DNA of 64,000 nucleotides from Antedon mediterranea. Its lineage: Eukaryota; Echinodermata; Crinoidea; Comatulida; Antedonidae. The stretch is from the NCBI RefSeq assembly GCF_964355755.1, contig NC_092672.1:24364501-24428500 (forward strand), in the 5' to 3' direction. Of the stretch, positions 12,562-22,781 are shown in pieces (within the stretch, counting starts at the first letter, position 1; each line of letters opens with the position of its first letter). The notes beneath the pieces are model-generated. The model was not told the origin of the DNA. It saw nothing but the letters and a program-made list of their open reading frames with translations, and did no database searches. A program made the translations under genes and the position numbers.

Positions 12562-13179
12562 GTAGGCAAGTTTACACTGTTTTAGGATAATAGCATTTAA
12601 CCAGCAACAATTATAGCAACATTATCACATTAACAACTTAATAAATTGTTCTATTAGCTTATGTTATGGAATCAAAAGAGAACTAAAACAAGTAACTAAA
12701 TAAATTAAATAGTGAAAAAATTACAGTATTAAGCTGCTTTCACATCGCGCCCGGATTCGGTCCGGTGGCCTGAGAAAATTATCGTGGAAAATGGGTTCAG
12801 TGGTAAAGCATAAGGTCGTTCACACCAAATTCGTACGATTTGAATCCGTACCTGATTCGGGCTCCGAATTCGTAGCGATGGATCACGAAGCCATTTCTTT
12901 TCTGAAATCGTACGATTTTTTTCTTTCGACCAATCAAAAGCGAGCATGAATGACCTTTCTTGCGAGGAGGAGGAGAGGTTGTCTGCTCTTTTCCGCGCCA
13001 CGATCATAAAATCAATGTGCGACGTGAATTTTGGTGGAGCCCCTTTCCTTTTTTAGTGTTATTTGCTCGAACAATTGTTTTTTTTTAAAGCATAGCCGTA
13101 TCCTGCAATTAGCTGGAATCATACTTTAGATTATTAAGATAAGTATATTTCTGTTATTAATACTAGTTAGTTACTAACT

Positions 13180-13670
13180 AGGCTAGTGTAGGCCTAGCCT
13201 AGCCTAGGCCTGCTAGCTACAGCAGCTAGCAGTACGCTATAGGCTAGTAGTTAGTGCGCGATCTGATCTCCATGCAACCATCATCAGACGGTAGGTCGGT
13301 AGGCGCGCTGTTTTCATCCTAGCATTAGGCCTAGGTTAGTTAGTTATTAATTTAGTTATACCGTTGGGTCGCTTCTAGGCCTACATCCCGCTTGACTTTG
13401 TACTCTCGTCTCTGCTCTGTATCTAAAAAAGGTAGGCTATAGCCTAGCCTAGCTAGAGGTAGGCCTAACTAGCCTAATAATATGCCTAATGTTTTTTTAT
13501 AAATTTAACAAGGAAACTAGGCTAGGCCTACCCTAGGCCTAGCTAGGGACCTAGGCTAAGTTAGGCCTAGCCTAGGCTAGTTACTGCGAATAGAATTATT
13601 ATAACTATTAGGCTAGGCCTAGCTAGAGGCTAGCCTAGCTAGAGGCCTTATTTAGATTATAGATAGGCCC
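13180..13670. repeat. TAGGCCTA/CCTAGG-rich stretch
   Basis: Within about 490 bp the palindromic words TAGGCCTA, CCTAGG, GCTAGC and AGGCCT occur over and over and overlap each other (for example around 13195, 13370, 13445, 13525, 13560 and 13615). It lies in the 5' part of the Harbinger element, upstream of its MADF gene. No open frame is present. Confidence 0.85.
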
Positions 13671-14233
13671 CCCTGGCTACTTGTTAATAATGGATGTCTT
13701 TTATTAATTATTAATATTATTTTGTGATCTGATATGGCCCATATTTTATTTAGGGCCTATGAGGCCTGATTTATTTTTATGTCAACTGTTTTTATTGACT
13801 AGCCTAGGAATTATTATATTGACGATTGTAAGTAGGCTAGGCTAGTGAGGGTCTCTAATGATCAGCTTCAGCCATCTGGATAGACCACCTTTGTTAAATA
13901 AAATGATAATCCTGCTTATCTAAATTATTTCTAGTAGGCCTAGGCTATACCCTAGGCCTAGTGTCTTTGATTTTAAAACAAATGTTTTTTATTGTTTCTT
14001 TTTTGGTTTAATCCCTCCCAAAAAACAACCTTGGCCTATATATTTTTCATAAGTGATGGGGGTTTAATTTTCAGTCTTCCTTCTGCTTATCCCAACTGAG
14101 TTTGACAAAAGACAAGTGCAATAATAATAATTGAGTATTAAGTATTGGTAGCAAGTTATATAGTTAGGTATCTAGTACTATACACCTTTCTATTCAATTA
14201 ATATATTTTTTAAACTACCGTTATTATTTAGAA

Positions 14234-15526
14234 ATGGCCCTTACAGAAGAACAGACTGAACAACTAATCATAGAAGTGGAAAAGAATAGCGTCCTATATG
14301 ATCTGTCAGACAAGCGATACAAAGATGTTCGACATAAAAATGATGTGTGGGATGAAATCGCTATTAAAGTTGGAGTTGAATCTGGTAAGCCTCTCAGTTT
14401 GACCTTAATGTGTTATGTATTAAATTATGTATAAAACAGTAAATTAAGCTTGACTTATCAAAATTGTTTGACTGTATAGATGTAACTCTTTACACATACA
14501 GTAATATTATATATATTTTGTTGGTCAATGATTGATGATGTACTTGGATTGGATAAATTGTTTTAAAAATGCTGTAGTAGCATGGACCAAAAAAAATATG
14601 GCAAAATTTGTTTACATTGTGTTCAATAAAACAACTTTATTAAAGCTGTATCTATAAATATAACAGAAACTGATTGCCATGTCATTTATCAATAGTTATG
14701 TACTGTATCAAATTATCCCAACAGTATTGCTTGCAACATTTTTAATTTATAAACATCCCCTTTTTTCAGGTCAAATATTATCTAAGAAGTTTACAAATAT
14801 CAAGGATGCCTATGTTGCATACTTAAGAAAAGTTGGACAAATGAGTCGCAGTGGGCAGGGACTGGCTGGAAAGCTTAGAAAGTATAAGTGGGCTGACCAA
14901 ATGCAATTTTTAAATGGATTTGTCAGTACAAGAAGGTATTATAACTCATTCTACTTTACATCTTTGAATAAACTCCCCTCCACTATGACCAAATATAGTT
15001 GTCGACTACATTTAAAATAAATTAATATAAGTGTTCACATCAATTTTACACCAAAACTTTCTGACTTATTATATAGTGAGAACAGATGGAGGATGCACAG
15101 AGACATGAATTTGCAAATAACCTTGATCATTTGCTTTTAATGTTTTACAGAAGCACCAGTAATTTCAATTTGCCGGATGAGTGCGAAAATCTTCTCACTG
15201 CTATATTGGATGGTCGTGAGGTTATTCAAGACGATCAAGAAGGAACATCATCGGAAATTATTAATGAGGGTGATATTCCCAGTACCTCAAAACCAAAACA
15301 TACTCCCGCAAAAAGAAAATTAGCCAAAAATGAAGATGTGAATGCTGTATTAATTGATTATTTTTCAGGGAAAAAGGCAGGAGAGAAAAATGCATTAGCA
15401 TATTTTTTTGAATCTGCATTCAAAACTGTTGAAACCTTCCCAAAAGTGAAACAAATCCAAATTAAAAAGGTAATTAGCGATGCGATTTTTGAGATTGAGA
15501 CTGAACTTGCACAATGTGAAGAATAG
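14234..15526 (+). CDS. MADF-domain partner protein of the Harbinger element (3 exons)
   Basis: Predicted exons 14234-14384, 14770-14935 and 15151-15526 join in frame to 231 codons including the stop. Donors are G/GTAAGC and AG/GTATT; acceptors follow TTTTTTCAG and TGTTTTACAG. Residues 1 to about 110 form a MADF (Myb/SANT-like) domain: an EQLIIEVEKNSVLYDLSDKRYKD start, a WDEIA helix, a KKFTNIKDAYVAYLRK helix and a closing KWADQMQFLNGF. The C-terminal half is acidic and then helical with a basic patch (PAKRKLAK). In PIF/Harbinger elements such proteins bind DNA and help bring the transposase to the nucleus and the ends; I infer that role here. The third exon starts at 15151 rather than at the ATG at 15086, because only that acceptor keeps phase. 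Confidence 0.88.
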
Positions 15527-15548
15527 AAATTAAAATAATAGCATTTCT

Positions 15549-15693
15549 AAAGCTCTGTCTACACTATCAAACTTTACGTGACAAAGAAAATGTGATATGC
15601 CCATATATGGACATGTTGACGTCATATAACTACCATATTTGGGCACATCACACTTTCTTCATTTACACTAGTTTGATAGTGTAGACAGATCTT
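15549..15693. mobile_element. Palindromic MITE, family 'CTCTGTCTACACTATC', copy A
   Basis: Long inverted ends: AAGCTCTGTCTACACTATCA on the left and its near complement on the right. Inside is a second pair around GTGATATGCCCATAT and ATATTTGGGCACATCAC. Related copies lie at 28445-28573 and 43849-44036. It has no coding capacity and touches the TTAA-flanked MITE that begins at 15696. Confidence 0.8.
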
Positions 15694-15695
15694 AA

Positions 15696-16119
15696 AGACC
15701 CCTTCCCTGCAATTTTGGACGTTTTTTGGAAAATAATACATATATATCACTTTAAAAACATTAAACCATGTCATTCCTTGTCTTAAATGTACGTTTTATG
15801 GTAAATTATGATAAAAAGTGAGAAACAATGCACTACCCGGTATTTTCGCTGAAAAGTTAGGAGTCTTCCATTTGTTTTGGCCTCACGATCGATCGAAAAG
15901 TGGGCAAATTACAGGTGAAAAACAAAAATATCAATCCGCGCGCAATGCATTTTGGGATTTATAGCGGGCCGCTATAATTATTAGAATCAACTTATTTTTC
16001 ACATTTTTAACCGTTTAAAGACGAAAAAAGTTATCGCAATAGGACCATATAGTATTATTTTTACATTAAATATAGTTTGTGATCTTAAATTAGATCTAAA
16101 AAACGTAGTGAAGGGGGCT
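15696..16119. mobile_element. TTAA-flanked MITE, internally deleted copy
   Basis: TTAA at 15692-15695 and 16120-16123 brackets a 424-bp block with ends AGACCCCTTCCCTGC and the complement of AGCCCCCTTCACTACG. It is nearly the reverse complement of the copy at 59217-59842, except that the TAGGCCTA-containing middle is missing. There is no open frame. It is nested in the Harbinger element between the 3' ends of the two genes. Confidence 0.85.
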
Positions 16120-16226
16120 TTAACATATGTACTAGTATAATTTGATTTTGATTATTAAATACAGTAGTAGCACACATCTTGCTGTTTGGTATACTGTGTA
16201 CTTTCGTTTAGGTTGGCATATTTTAT

Positions 16227-18380
16227 TCAGTTTGCTGCCGCATGACCAAAACATAAACGGTCCTGCCACGAGACAATACCAACATCAGAACTGAACCATT
16301 TACACAGTTTTTCTCGGACGTCAATAGCGTCTTTGCTACTGTGGAACCCACTGTGCTCCAAACTGAGTAGGCCTTCTACTGATTCTATTGATGATATATC
16401 TGGATCATCTGACCCCATTGGTGTTGGCCCCGTTTTACGTATAAAATTATGCAGGACTGTTGCACACAGTACAACTTTGTCCACGTTGGCCGGCTTCAGC
16501 TCCAGCTTACGATGAAAAATGCGAAACTTGTTGGCCAGGATGCCAAAGACATTTTCAGAGATTCGCCTAGCACGGCTGTGGCGGTAGTTGTATATCCTTT
16601 TTTCTCTGTCAAGTTTTTTACCTGAAATATAAATAATTCTATTTAATAATTCTTTATGATGTGTTGGTGTCAACAAAGTATTGCTATATTTTTTTAGACC
16701 TGCCACCGCAATAAATAATAAAATAAAAATCAGTCTGTCTTATTACCTGGGTATGGTCTCATGACGTTTGTTTTGAGGGGGAATGCTTCATCCCCTACAA
16801 TCACATGGGGCACTGGACCCAACTCTGGCATATCTGGTAAAACTTTAGGTGGTGGTATGCCTAAAGTATTTTCTTCTAAAGCAATTTTTAATTGCATTCT
16901 AGAGAAAATTCTTCCATCACTGCTAGAACCATAGTTGCCAACGTCTACACAGATGAAATTGTAATTTGCATCTACTAAGGCCATTAACACAATGGAGTAG
17001 GTTCCCTTGTAGTTATAAAATAGGGAACCAGAATTGCCAGGGGCTTTGATTGTTACGTGCTTCCCGTCAATGGCTCCGACGCAGTTTGGGAAATTCCACC
17101 GTCTTTCAAAATCGGCTGATATGTCGGCCCATTCATCTTTAGTAGGCGGGGCCATATATACTGGTTGGAGTTTTTTCCAGATAGCATCTGCCACCTCCAA
17201 GACTATCGCGCTTATTGTGCTAATTCCTACACGGAAATTGTAATGCAGAGAGGTATAACTGTCTCCTGAGGCAAGGAATCTAGAGAAAGATATACAAAAA
17301 ATATATAAACTCAATGTAGGTCTGCATAAAAACGCCTTTTTTCTATGTGTACAGTTATCATAAATGTCCTACTTAGCGCGGCTCTTCATAAGCACTAAAC
17401 ATTGACATTGGGGTTTTTTTTATTACAAAGGTTTAAGTATCGTGCGCATCACTTAATAAAGATGCGAGGTGTTACCCACATGGCTTTCTATATCGTATCA
17501 TGTTTTACTATAGGCTAGTACACACTTGGAGCAGTATATTAGGTCAATAAAAATTGCACTACTAGCAGAATCAAATCTTACGTACCTTAGACATATTGCT
17601 AGGCGCTCTCTGGGTGTGATGCTCTTTCTGAAATTTGTATCTGTTTTTGAGATGTCATCCTTAATTAAATCAAATAATATCTCAAATTGAACTTGAGTCA
17701 TTCTGGAAGAGAATACAAACATAAAAACATAAAAATGATGAATGCAGTAAGTCAGTCAGACAAGTTGTAATATCAACAGAAATCAATATTTTAGTAGATT
17801 TTATATGGCCTACAATAATAGGTGTTACAGGTTACAAAAACTAATAAGCTTATGACATTGTAGGCCTAATCGTCTACCCTGTTCATTCATTTATTTCCTT
17901 CCATTGACACACAATGTATAGGCCTAACATAGGCCTATATCATAAACACTAAGTTTGAAAAATATAAGGCCTAACTAACAAAGAACTTAACGCGACAATA
18001 TATATAGGCCTAGGCCTAGTTAAGATTAAGCTCAAATCATTATCATTATAAAAACTATTCACATTCAGTTAAAAAGATAACGGAAAAAACTCATGACATA
18101 ATATTGTTGCAATTGACCGTCGGACTAGGCTATAATTAACAATTAAGTTCATGACATCGACACACACACTAAACAGTAGATGAGTTAGCCTAGAGACTTA
18201 CCTAAAGAAATTAAAAAATTTGTCGGGATCCACTTCAAGATCTTCTCTGACTAAAGTTTCGAACTGACCATGCGTCTTTCTTTTTTTATTGACAATGTTG
18301 ACCCATTGTCGTTCGCGTTTTTTGTTTAGCCAGAGGCTAAGCATTGCAAGATCATCGCTATCGCTGTCAAAGATTTCCAT
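16227..18380 (-). CDS. PIF/Harbinger DDE transposase (4 exons)
   Basis: Predicted exons, in reading order: 18380-18202, 17702-17586, 17279-16747 and 16621-16227. All four joins keep frame and give 408 codons including the stop. Donors are AG/GTAAGT, AG/GTACGT and AG/GTAATA; acceptors follow CTTCCAG, TCTCTAG and TTTCAG. The N-terminal part includes the MTQVQFEILFDLIKDDISK and ITPRERLAICLR segments that precede the nuclease in this family. The DDE nuclease shows AIDGKHV (D near 170), CVDVGNYGSSSDG (D near 211) and SRARRISENVFG (E near 299), all intact. It should cut at the element ends and integrate at TWA sites. Length is normal for the family and no stop or frameshift is visible. Confidence 0.93.
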
Positions 18381-18994
18381 TGCAAAAATTGCAATGTTGG
18401 TTCCACTTGGTTGAATTCAAAATAAACGTACGTGACACAAACAACCGAATTCGTGCACGATGTGAAAGCGCGCTCAACGCTCGCGATATTTTCTCACGGC
18501 GCTGAACCGAATCCGGGCGCGATGTGAAAGCAGCTTTACAATGGATCAAAATAATCACTGTAGTGCTTCTATGCTGTTGGCTCATTTGATGTGATTGTTT
18601 TGATTTAATTATTTGAGTTTGACATACAATACAACATAGAGATGAAAAATGCTGGTCAGGGGCAGCTTAAGAAAAATACATTGCTGTAAATCAACAAGTC
18701 AGCTACCCCTCATATAAAATTAAATATAAAAAAATTAATTAAATACAAATTTTATTAAAATTTTTCTATAAAAATATGTCTACAAAATTAATGTAAATAC
18801 AAAATTTAAGACAAGAAGAAAAAAAACTTATTTATTTGGGCAATCTAATATTATTATAATGATAATATTATATTATAATGGTTGTAATTTAATACAACAT
18901 GGAATGTAAGTTATTGTCTATGTTTACTATAGTATATGTATTTTAATAAAAAATGTAACTGAATGCATATTGATCTATATGTTTTATTTCATAG

Positions 18995-19069
18995 ATTGCA
19001 GGGAAAAAAACTGCTGAAGAAATTTGCCATTTCATTGTTAGCAACAATGCTGTCAACATCCAAGACCAG
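18995..19069 (+). CDS. Ankyrin-repeat gene, second coding exon
   Basis: Twenty-five codons (IAGKKTAEEICHFIVSNNAVNIQDQ) lie between an ATAG acceptor at 18993-18994 and a GTATAC donor at 19070. Both boundaries are phase 0. The end, NNAVNIQDQ, looks like the ADVNxQD loop that closes an ankyrin repeat, so this exon carries a degenerate first repeat or cap. It joins in frame to the 33-codon repeats at 28925 and after. The next intron, about 9.9 kb, contains the LTR retrotransposon. Confidence 0.7.
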
Positions 19070-20989
19070 GTATACATCAAATTGTTTTCCTTTGTAATGA
19101 ATTTGATAATACAACGTTAAATTACTTGACACTACAATAATTGTTCTCTGGTTGCATATTTGCAGTTAACATTCACACTGATTGTTAAAAGCATCATACT
19201 TTTTTTTCTCCTCAACATAATTGTTTCATCTCTTAAGCAGTTTTAGTGTTAAAAAGTATATTGTGTGTTTATATCTTATCTTAGCTGTATGTTAGATGGT
19301 TTGTATATTGTGTGTTTATATCTTTTCTTAGCTGTATGTTAGATGGTTTGTCAATATAATTTAGTACATTAGTCTTTCAGTACAATTTGCTTAGACAATT
19401 TGATTGGCTAATACCGGATTTGAATAATGGCTTGGTAACTCAATCCCCTGTAATTGTAATTAATTTGAGAATCTGAACAATGATATAATTATTCATCTGT
19501 TGGACAAATAACTAAACAAACTTTTATTAACATAGAGTAGTAGAAATATATACTTTTCATTTATTAAACTCATCACTGAAAGAAAAATGCAAGGCACATT
19601 AAGGCAGCAAAAAAAAAGTGATGAACAGGTGACAAGTATTTCTATCCACATGAGACCCCTTATAAATAAAAAATATAAAAACACAAACATTGGTTTCGAT
19701 TAAATAAAATAAAAATAAAAATAGCTGAAATGATTCTATTTTCAGTTTCATATACATTGCTGATAGCATACACCTCAATCATCAAATTTTTTAAAGTTAA
19801 ATGGTATTATAGTCGGTATGTTTTTATAAATTGATAACGTTCAATAGAATACTCATAACACATTTCATAGCATAAACTTCTTTTGAATATTTAACTCTAT
19901 TTTAGTATTAGGCAGGTTAGATAACAGCACTAACAATTGTTGTTATCGAACATAATTTAAACCAAATCATACATACAACGATAAGACATTAACCGATTCC
20001 GTTTAAAACCAGTTTAAGGTCAACATTTTAAATTTAAATTAATTTATGTTTCTATCCACTCTACCATTTTCATATAAAGATATTGTGGAACCACGTCAGG
20101 TCAAGTTCAATATTGAATATCGAAACGTGGCAGGCTGAAGGCGCTTGACCTTTGACAAGATCACCTAAAATTTATAAATTTAAACTTACGCTACTTAGTA
20201 TTATATATTTAGGAATAGCCGCTCCATAATCTCTTTGCTTCTCTTCCTTATATCTATATTTTATTTTTTCAATTTATACTAACAAATATCTTTTTATTAA
20301 TATTATAATCATGACAATAAATATTTAAAAAATACATATAAAATAATATTTAACGCATAACATACAGTCTAGGATAATTATTTGATATACAAAATCATTA
20401 CACCCAACTACTATCTTTATCTCCATGTGCGGAACATCATTTGAATAATAGAACAAGTCACACATCTACATATAATTTAACATCGTATACTCTATCCCTA
20501 CTCCCCATCCCTACTCTATCAGACACTATTGCAACATGAAAATAAGTATGATGGTTTATGTGAAATAGTACAACACACACTATTAATTATTCAGCTCTAT
20601 ACTAAATTGATTTTAAATATAATATATAAAAAAGTCCTACATTATCATTCATGCTTATATTAACAAATATTGCCTATTTTTCTCTCTTTCTTTTAAAAAT
20701 AGATTACTTTTTAAAGGCACATAATTTAACTCATTAGCTTTTGTATTTTTGTTATATGAAAGAACAGATTTCACACAGCAGTTTGAAACGGTGGGCCCAT
20801 ACAAACAATTCAATTGTCCACTTATAAAATGTACCATAACATTAACAAATTGATAAAACCTAACCACTTTTAAATAAAACAACCCAAAACATGGTAGAAC
20901 ACTGGAGGCCTTTTGCCACCCCTCCACCACCAGTTCCTGAGGCCGTTGTTCAAACTTTGTCCCAAAGCCCTTTTCCCCCTCCCTATTTT
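19070..20989. other. Intron sequence with a fragment of the ankyrin duplication unit
   Basis: No gene is seen. Positions about 19757-19925 (GATAGCATACACCTCAATCA through to ATTAGGCAGGTTAG) match 30904-30988 and 34142-34311, so part of the unit that carries the ankyrin exons is also dispersed here. A short direct duplication of about 50 bp containing TATTGTGTGTTTATATCTT lies near 19258-19350. Confidence 0.6.
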
Positions 20990-21205
20990 TCAAGGCTGGA
21001 TCCACCTCTGGGATTTATTAACAATTTTTTTGATATGATCATCCCAACATAAGTCTGATGCTATTTTGACACCAAGTTTTGTTTGCGTTTTCTCAAAGAT
21101 ACAACCATTCATCTGATCAAAATATGTGATGATATGTTTAGAACGTGATATGGAAATAATTTTAAAATTAATTTCCCATGTTACTCCATTGGATAAGAAC
21201 ATCAA
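20990..21205 (-). pseudogene. LINE reverse-transcriptase fragment
   Basis: On the minus strand a 71-codon frame contains MNGCIFEKTQTKLGVKIASD followed by LCWDDHIKKIVNKSQR. This resembles the segment after the reverse-transcriptase core of non-LTR elements, usually of the form LGVxIssDLxWxxHIxxixxKA. Only this short piece is recognisable and the flanking frames are broken, so it is a dead remnant. The clade cannot be assigned. Confidence 0.55.
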
Positions 21206-22436
21206 TGTACATCTGAGGGAAATGACAGAGTCATCAATGTTATTGATTGACTTGTAACATTTTCCTTATTTATAATACGTCATGAACCAATCATGGAAAT
21301 GAATTTAGACACAAACTACTTGTGGTAGTTATCAACATGTTGACCCTATCAGCTCAAGCTCTGTGTTGTATACACAAGGATGTCACCAGCATGTCATGAG
21401 TGGTGGTCAGCGACCCTCCCCCACCAAAAAGGGCTTCATAATAAGGTAGAAAAAAATGCATTTCCTAGACAACCCTACAATGTTTTTTGTGAGGTAACAA
21501 GTGTGCAAAATTAATGAGTCAATTTTAACTGACGGAGGACCAAGTTACTCTGAAGCATTTATTATTTATCGTCATCGTTTTCTTCGGGGTGTTTTTTATC
21601 TACTCGACCGACGGCGAATATATAAATAAATTGAAATTTCCCACGGTAGATACATGATGGCACCACACGGTGAACCACAATGAACTAGTAGTAGTAAATA
21701 GGCTTAGGCCAACTTCTAAAAATAAAACGTCCAGTCGAACCAGAAACAATGCCGACAACAAAAGATCGTTAACATTCTAAATATAGTTATCGGAACGTCG
21801 ATCGCGCACAAACCTAGAATTTTTGTTTTTCATATTACGGCAAGCCTGGAAAACGCGACAAAGATCGTTTACCTAGATTTTGTGTCTCATAACAAGACAT
21901 GAAACGTGATACTCTCTCTCCAAATTAACAGTACCCATACATATAGCACATGTTTTTTTCACTCAAAATTAATTATGGTCGGGGTTAGCTACAGAATACT
22001 AGGGCCATTTTCTTTACACAGTGACATGTCGTAATAATTGGGCCTAGGCCTATGTTAAATCTTAACATGGAAATATAGATTTTGCATATATTTTTTTATG
22101 TTTACGTCGGTGTATTTATAATTCGCTAAGCCATGGTAGGATTAAATAATTTAGCGTAAGCCTAGGCCGCCAAAACTAGACTCCACTCTGATGTCGATTC
22201 GGCGCACCATGTCGTCTTGTCCGGCTAAATTAGGCTAACCACTAAAATGTGTCGTCTCCTACTAGGTCTAGCCTAGGTAGGATTTTTTAGTGAACAGTAC
22301 ATTGTTAATTTGCATTGACTATGCGTTTCTAAAAAGGCTTAGACAATTTAGTCAGGTTGCTTAGCACCTTTTTTGTACACTTTGTGACAAAAGCACCAAA
22401 CTTGGCAGAAACCTTCTTTAGGACCTAACAATTCTA
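21206..22436. other. No gene recognised
   Basis: Intron-like sequence between a LINE fragment and the left LTR. TAGGCCTA-type words recur around 21705, 22045, 22160 and 22265. No domain-bearing frame is seen. Confidence 0.5.
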
Positions 22437-22598
22437 CGCCAATAAGGTTGATGTTTATATGCCACAACTCTACAGATCACACATAGACCGATGTAATGCG
22501 AATAATGTATTTTAATAACAGTCAATAACTCAATACAACAACATGGAAATCAAAGCAACAACGCACGAACAACTCCAGCCCATGAGGGCGCACTGGCG
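22437..22598 (-). repeat. 3' LTR
   Basis: Identical to the 5' LTR at 27781-27942 except at 22570. On the minus strand it starts CGCCAGTGCGCC and ends TTGGCG, so its own ends form a short CGCC/GGCG inverted repeat instead of the usual TG/CA. AATAATGTATTTTAATAAC inside could hold AT-rich promoter or polyadenylation signals. Confidence 0.92.
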
Positions 22599-22625
22599 TG
22601 ACTACTTTTCTTTCTTCTTCTTTCT
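22599..22625 (-). promoter_or_regulatory. Polypurine tract (plus-strand primer)
   Basis: Directly before the 3' LTR the minus strand reads AAGAAGAAAGAAAAG with few pyrimidines. This is the expected place and composition for the RNase H-resistant primer of second-strand synthesis. The five bases GTCA/C next to the LTR are less purine-rich. Confidence 0.6.
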
Positions 22626-22781
22626 TAATCAGTTTTAATCTAAAACAATATCCTTTAAAGCAATACATGAGAAAAGCAAACATATGGTAGCCGGCATCAC
22701 AAAATCAAAGCAAAAATAAAATCATGTAATTCAGAGTGAAACTTGTTAAAAAATAAAATAACGTGCAAGATCGTAAAACCA

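Larger units (their letters stand above)
12732..18535. mobile_element. PIF/Harbinger DNA transposon, apparently complete
   Basis: The element is bounded by TTA on both sides (12729-12731 and 18536-18538), the three-base target duplication expected of PIF/Harbinger. Its ends are inverted repeats beginning AGCTGCTTTCACATCGCGCC, with similarity continuing for about 60 bp. Two spliced genes converge inside: a MADF-type partner on the plus strand (14234-15526) and a DDE transposase on the minus strand (16227-18380). This two-gene layout is typical of the superfamily. Two small MITEs (15549-15693 and 15696-16119) lie between the 3' ends of the genes. It sits in the intron between the first two coding exons of the ankyrin gene. 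All frames are open, so it may be recently active. Confidence 0.93.

Noticed and set aside
15086-15150. ATG at 15086 as start of the last part of the MADF gene
   Set aside because: The acceptor at 15149-15150 joins the previous exon in frame and gives a better match to the end of a MADF domain; the sequence before it is intron.
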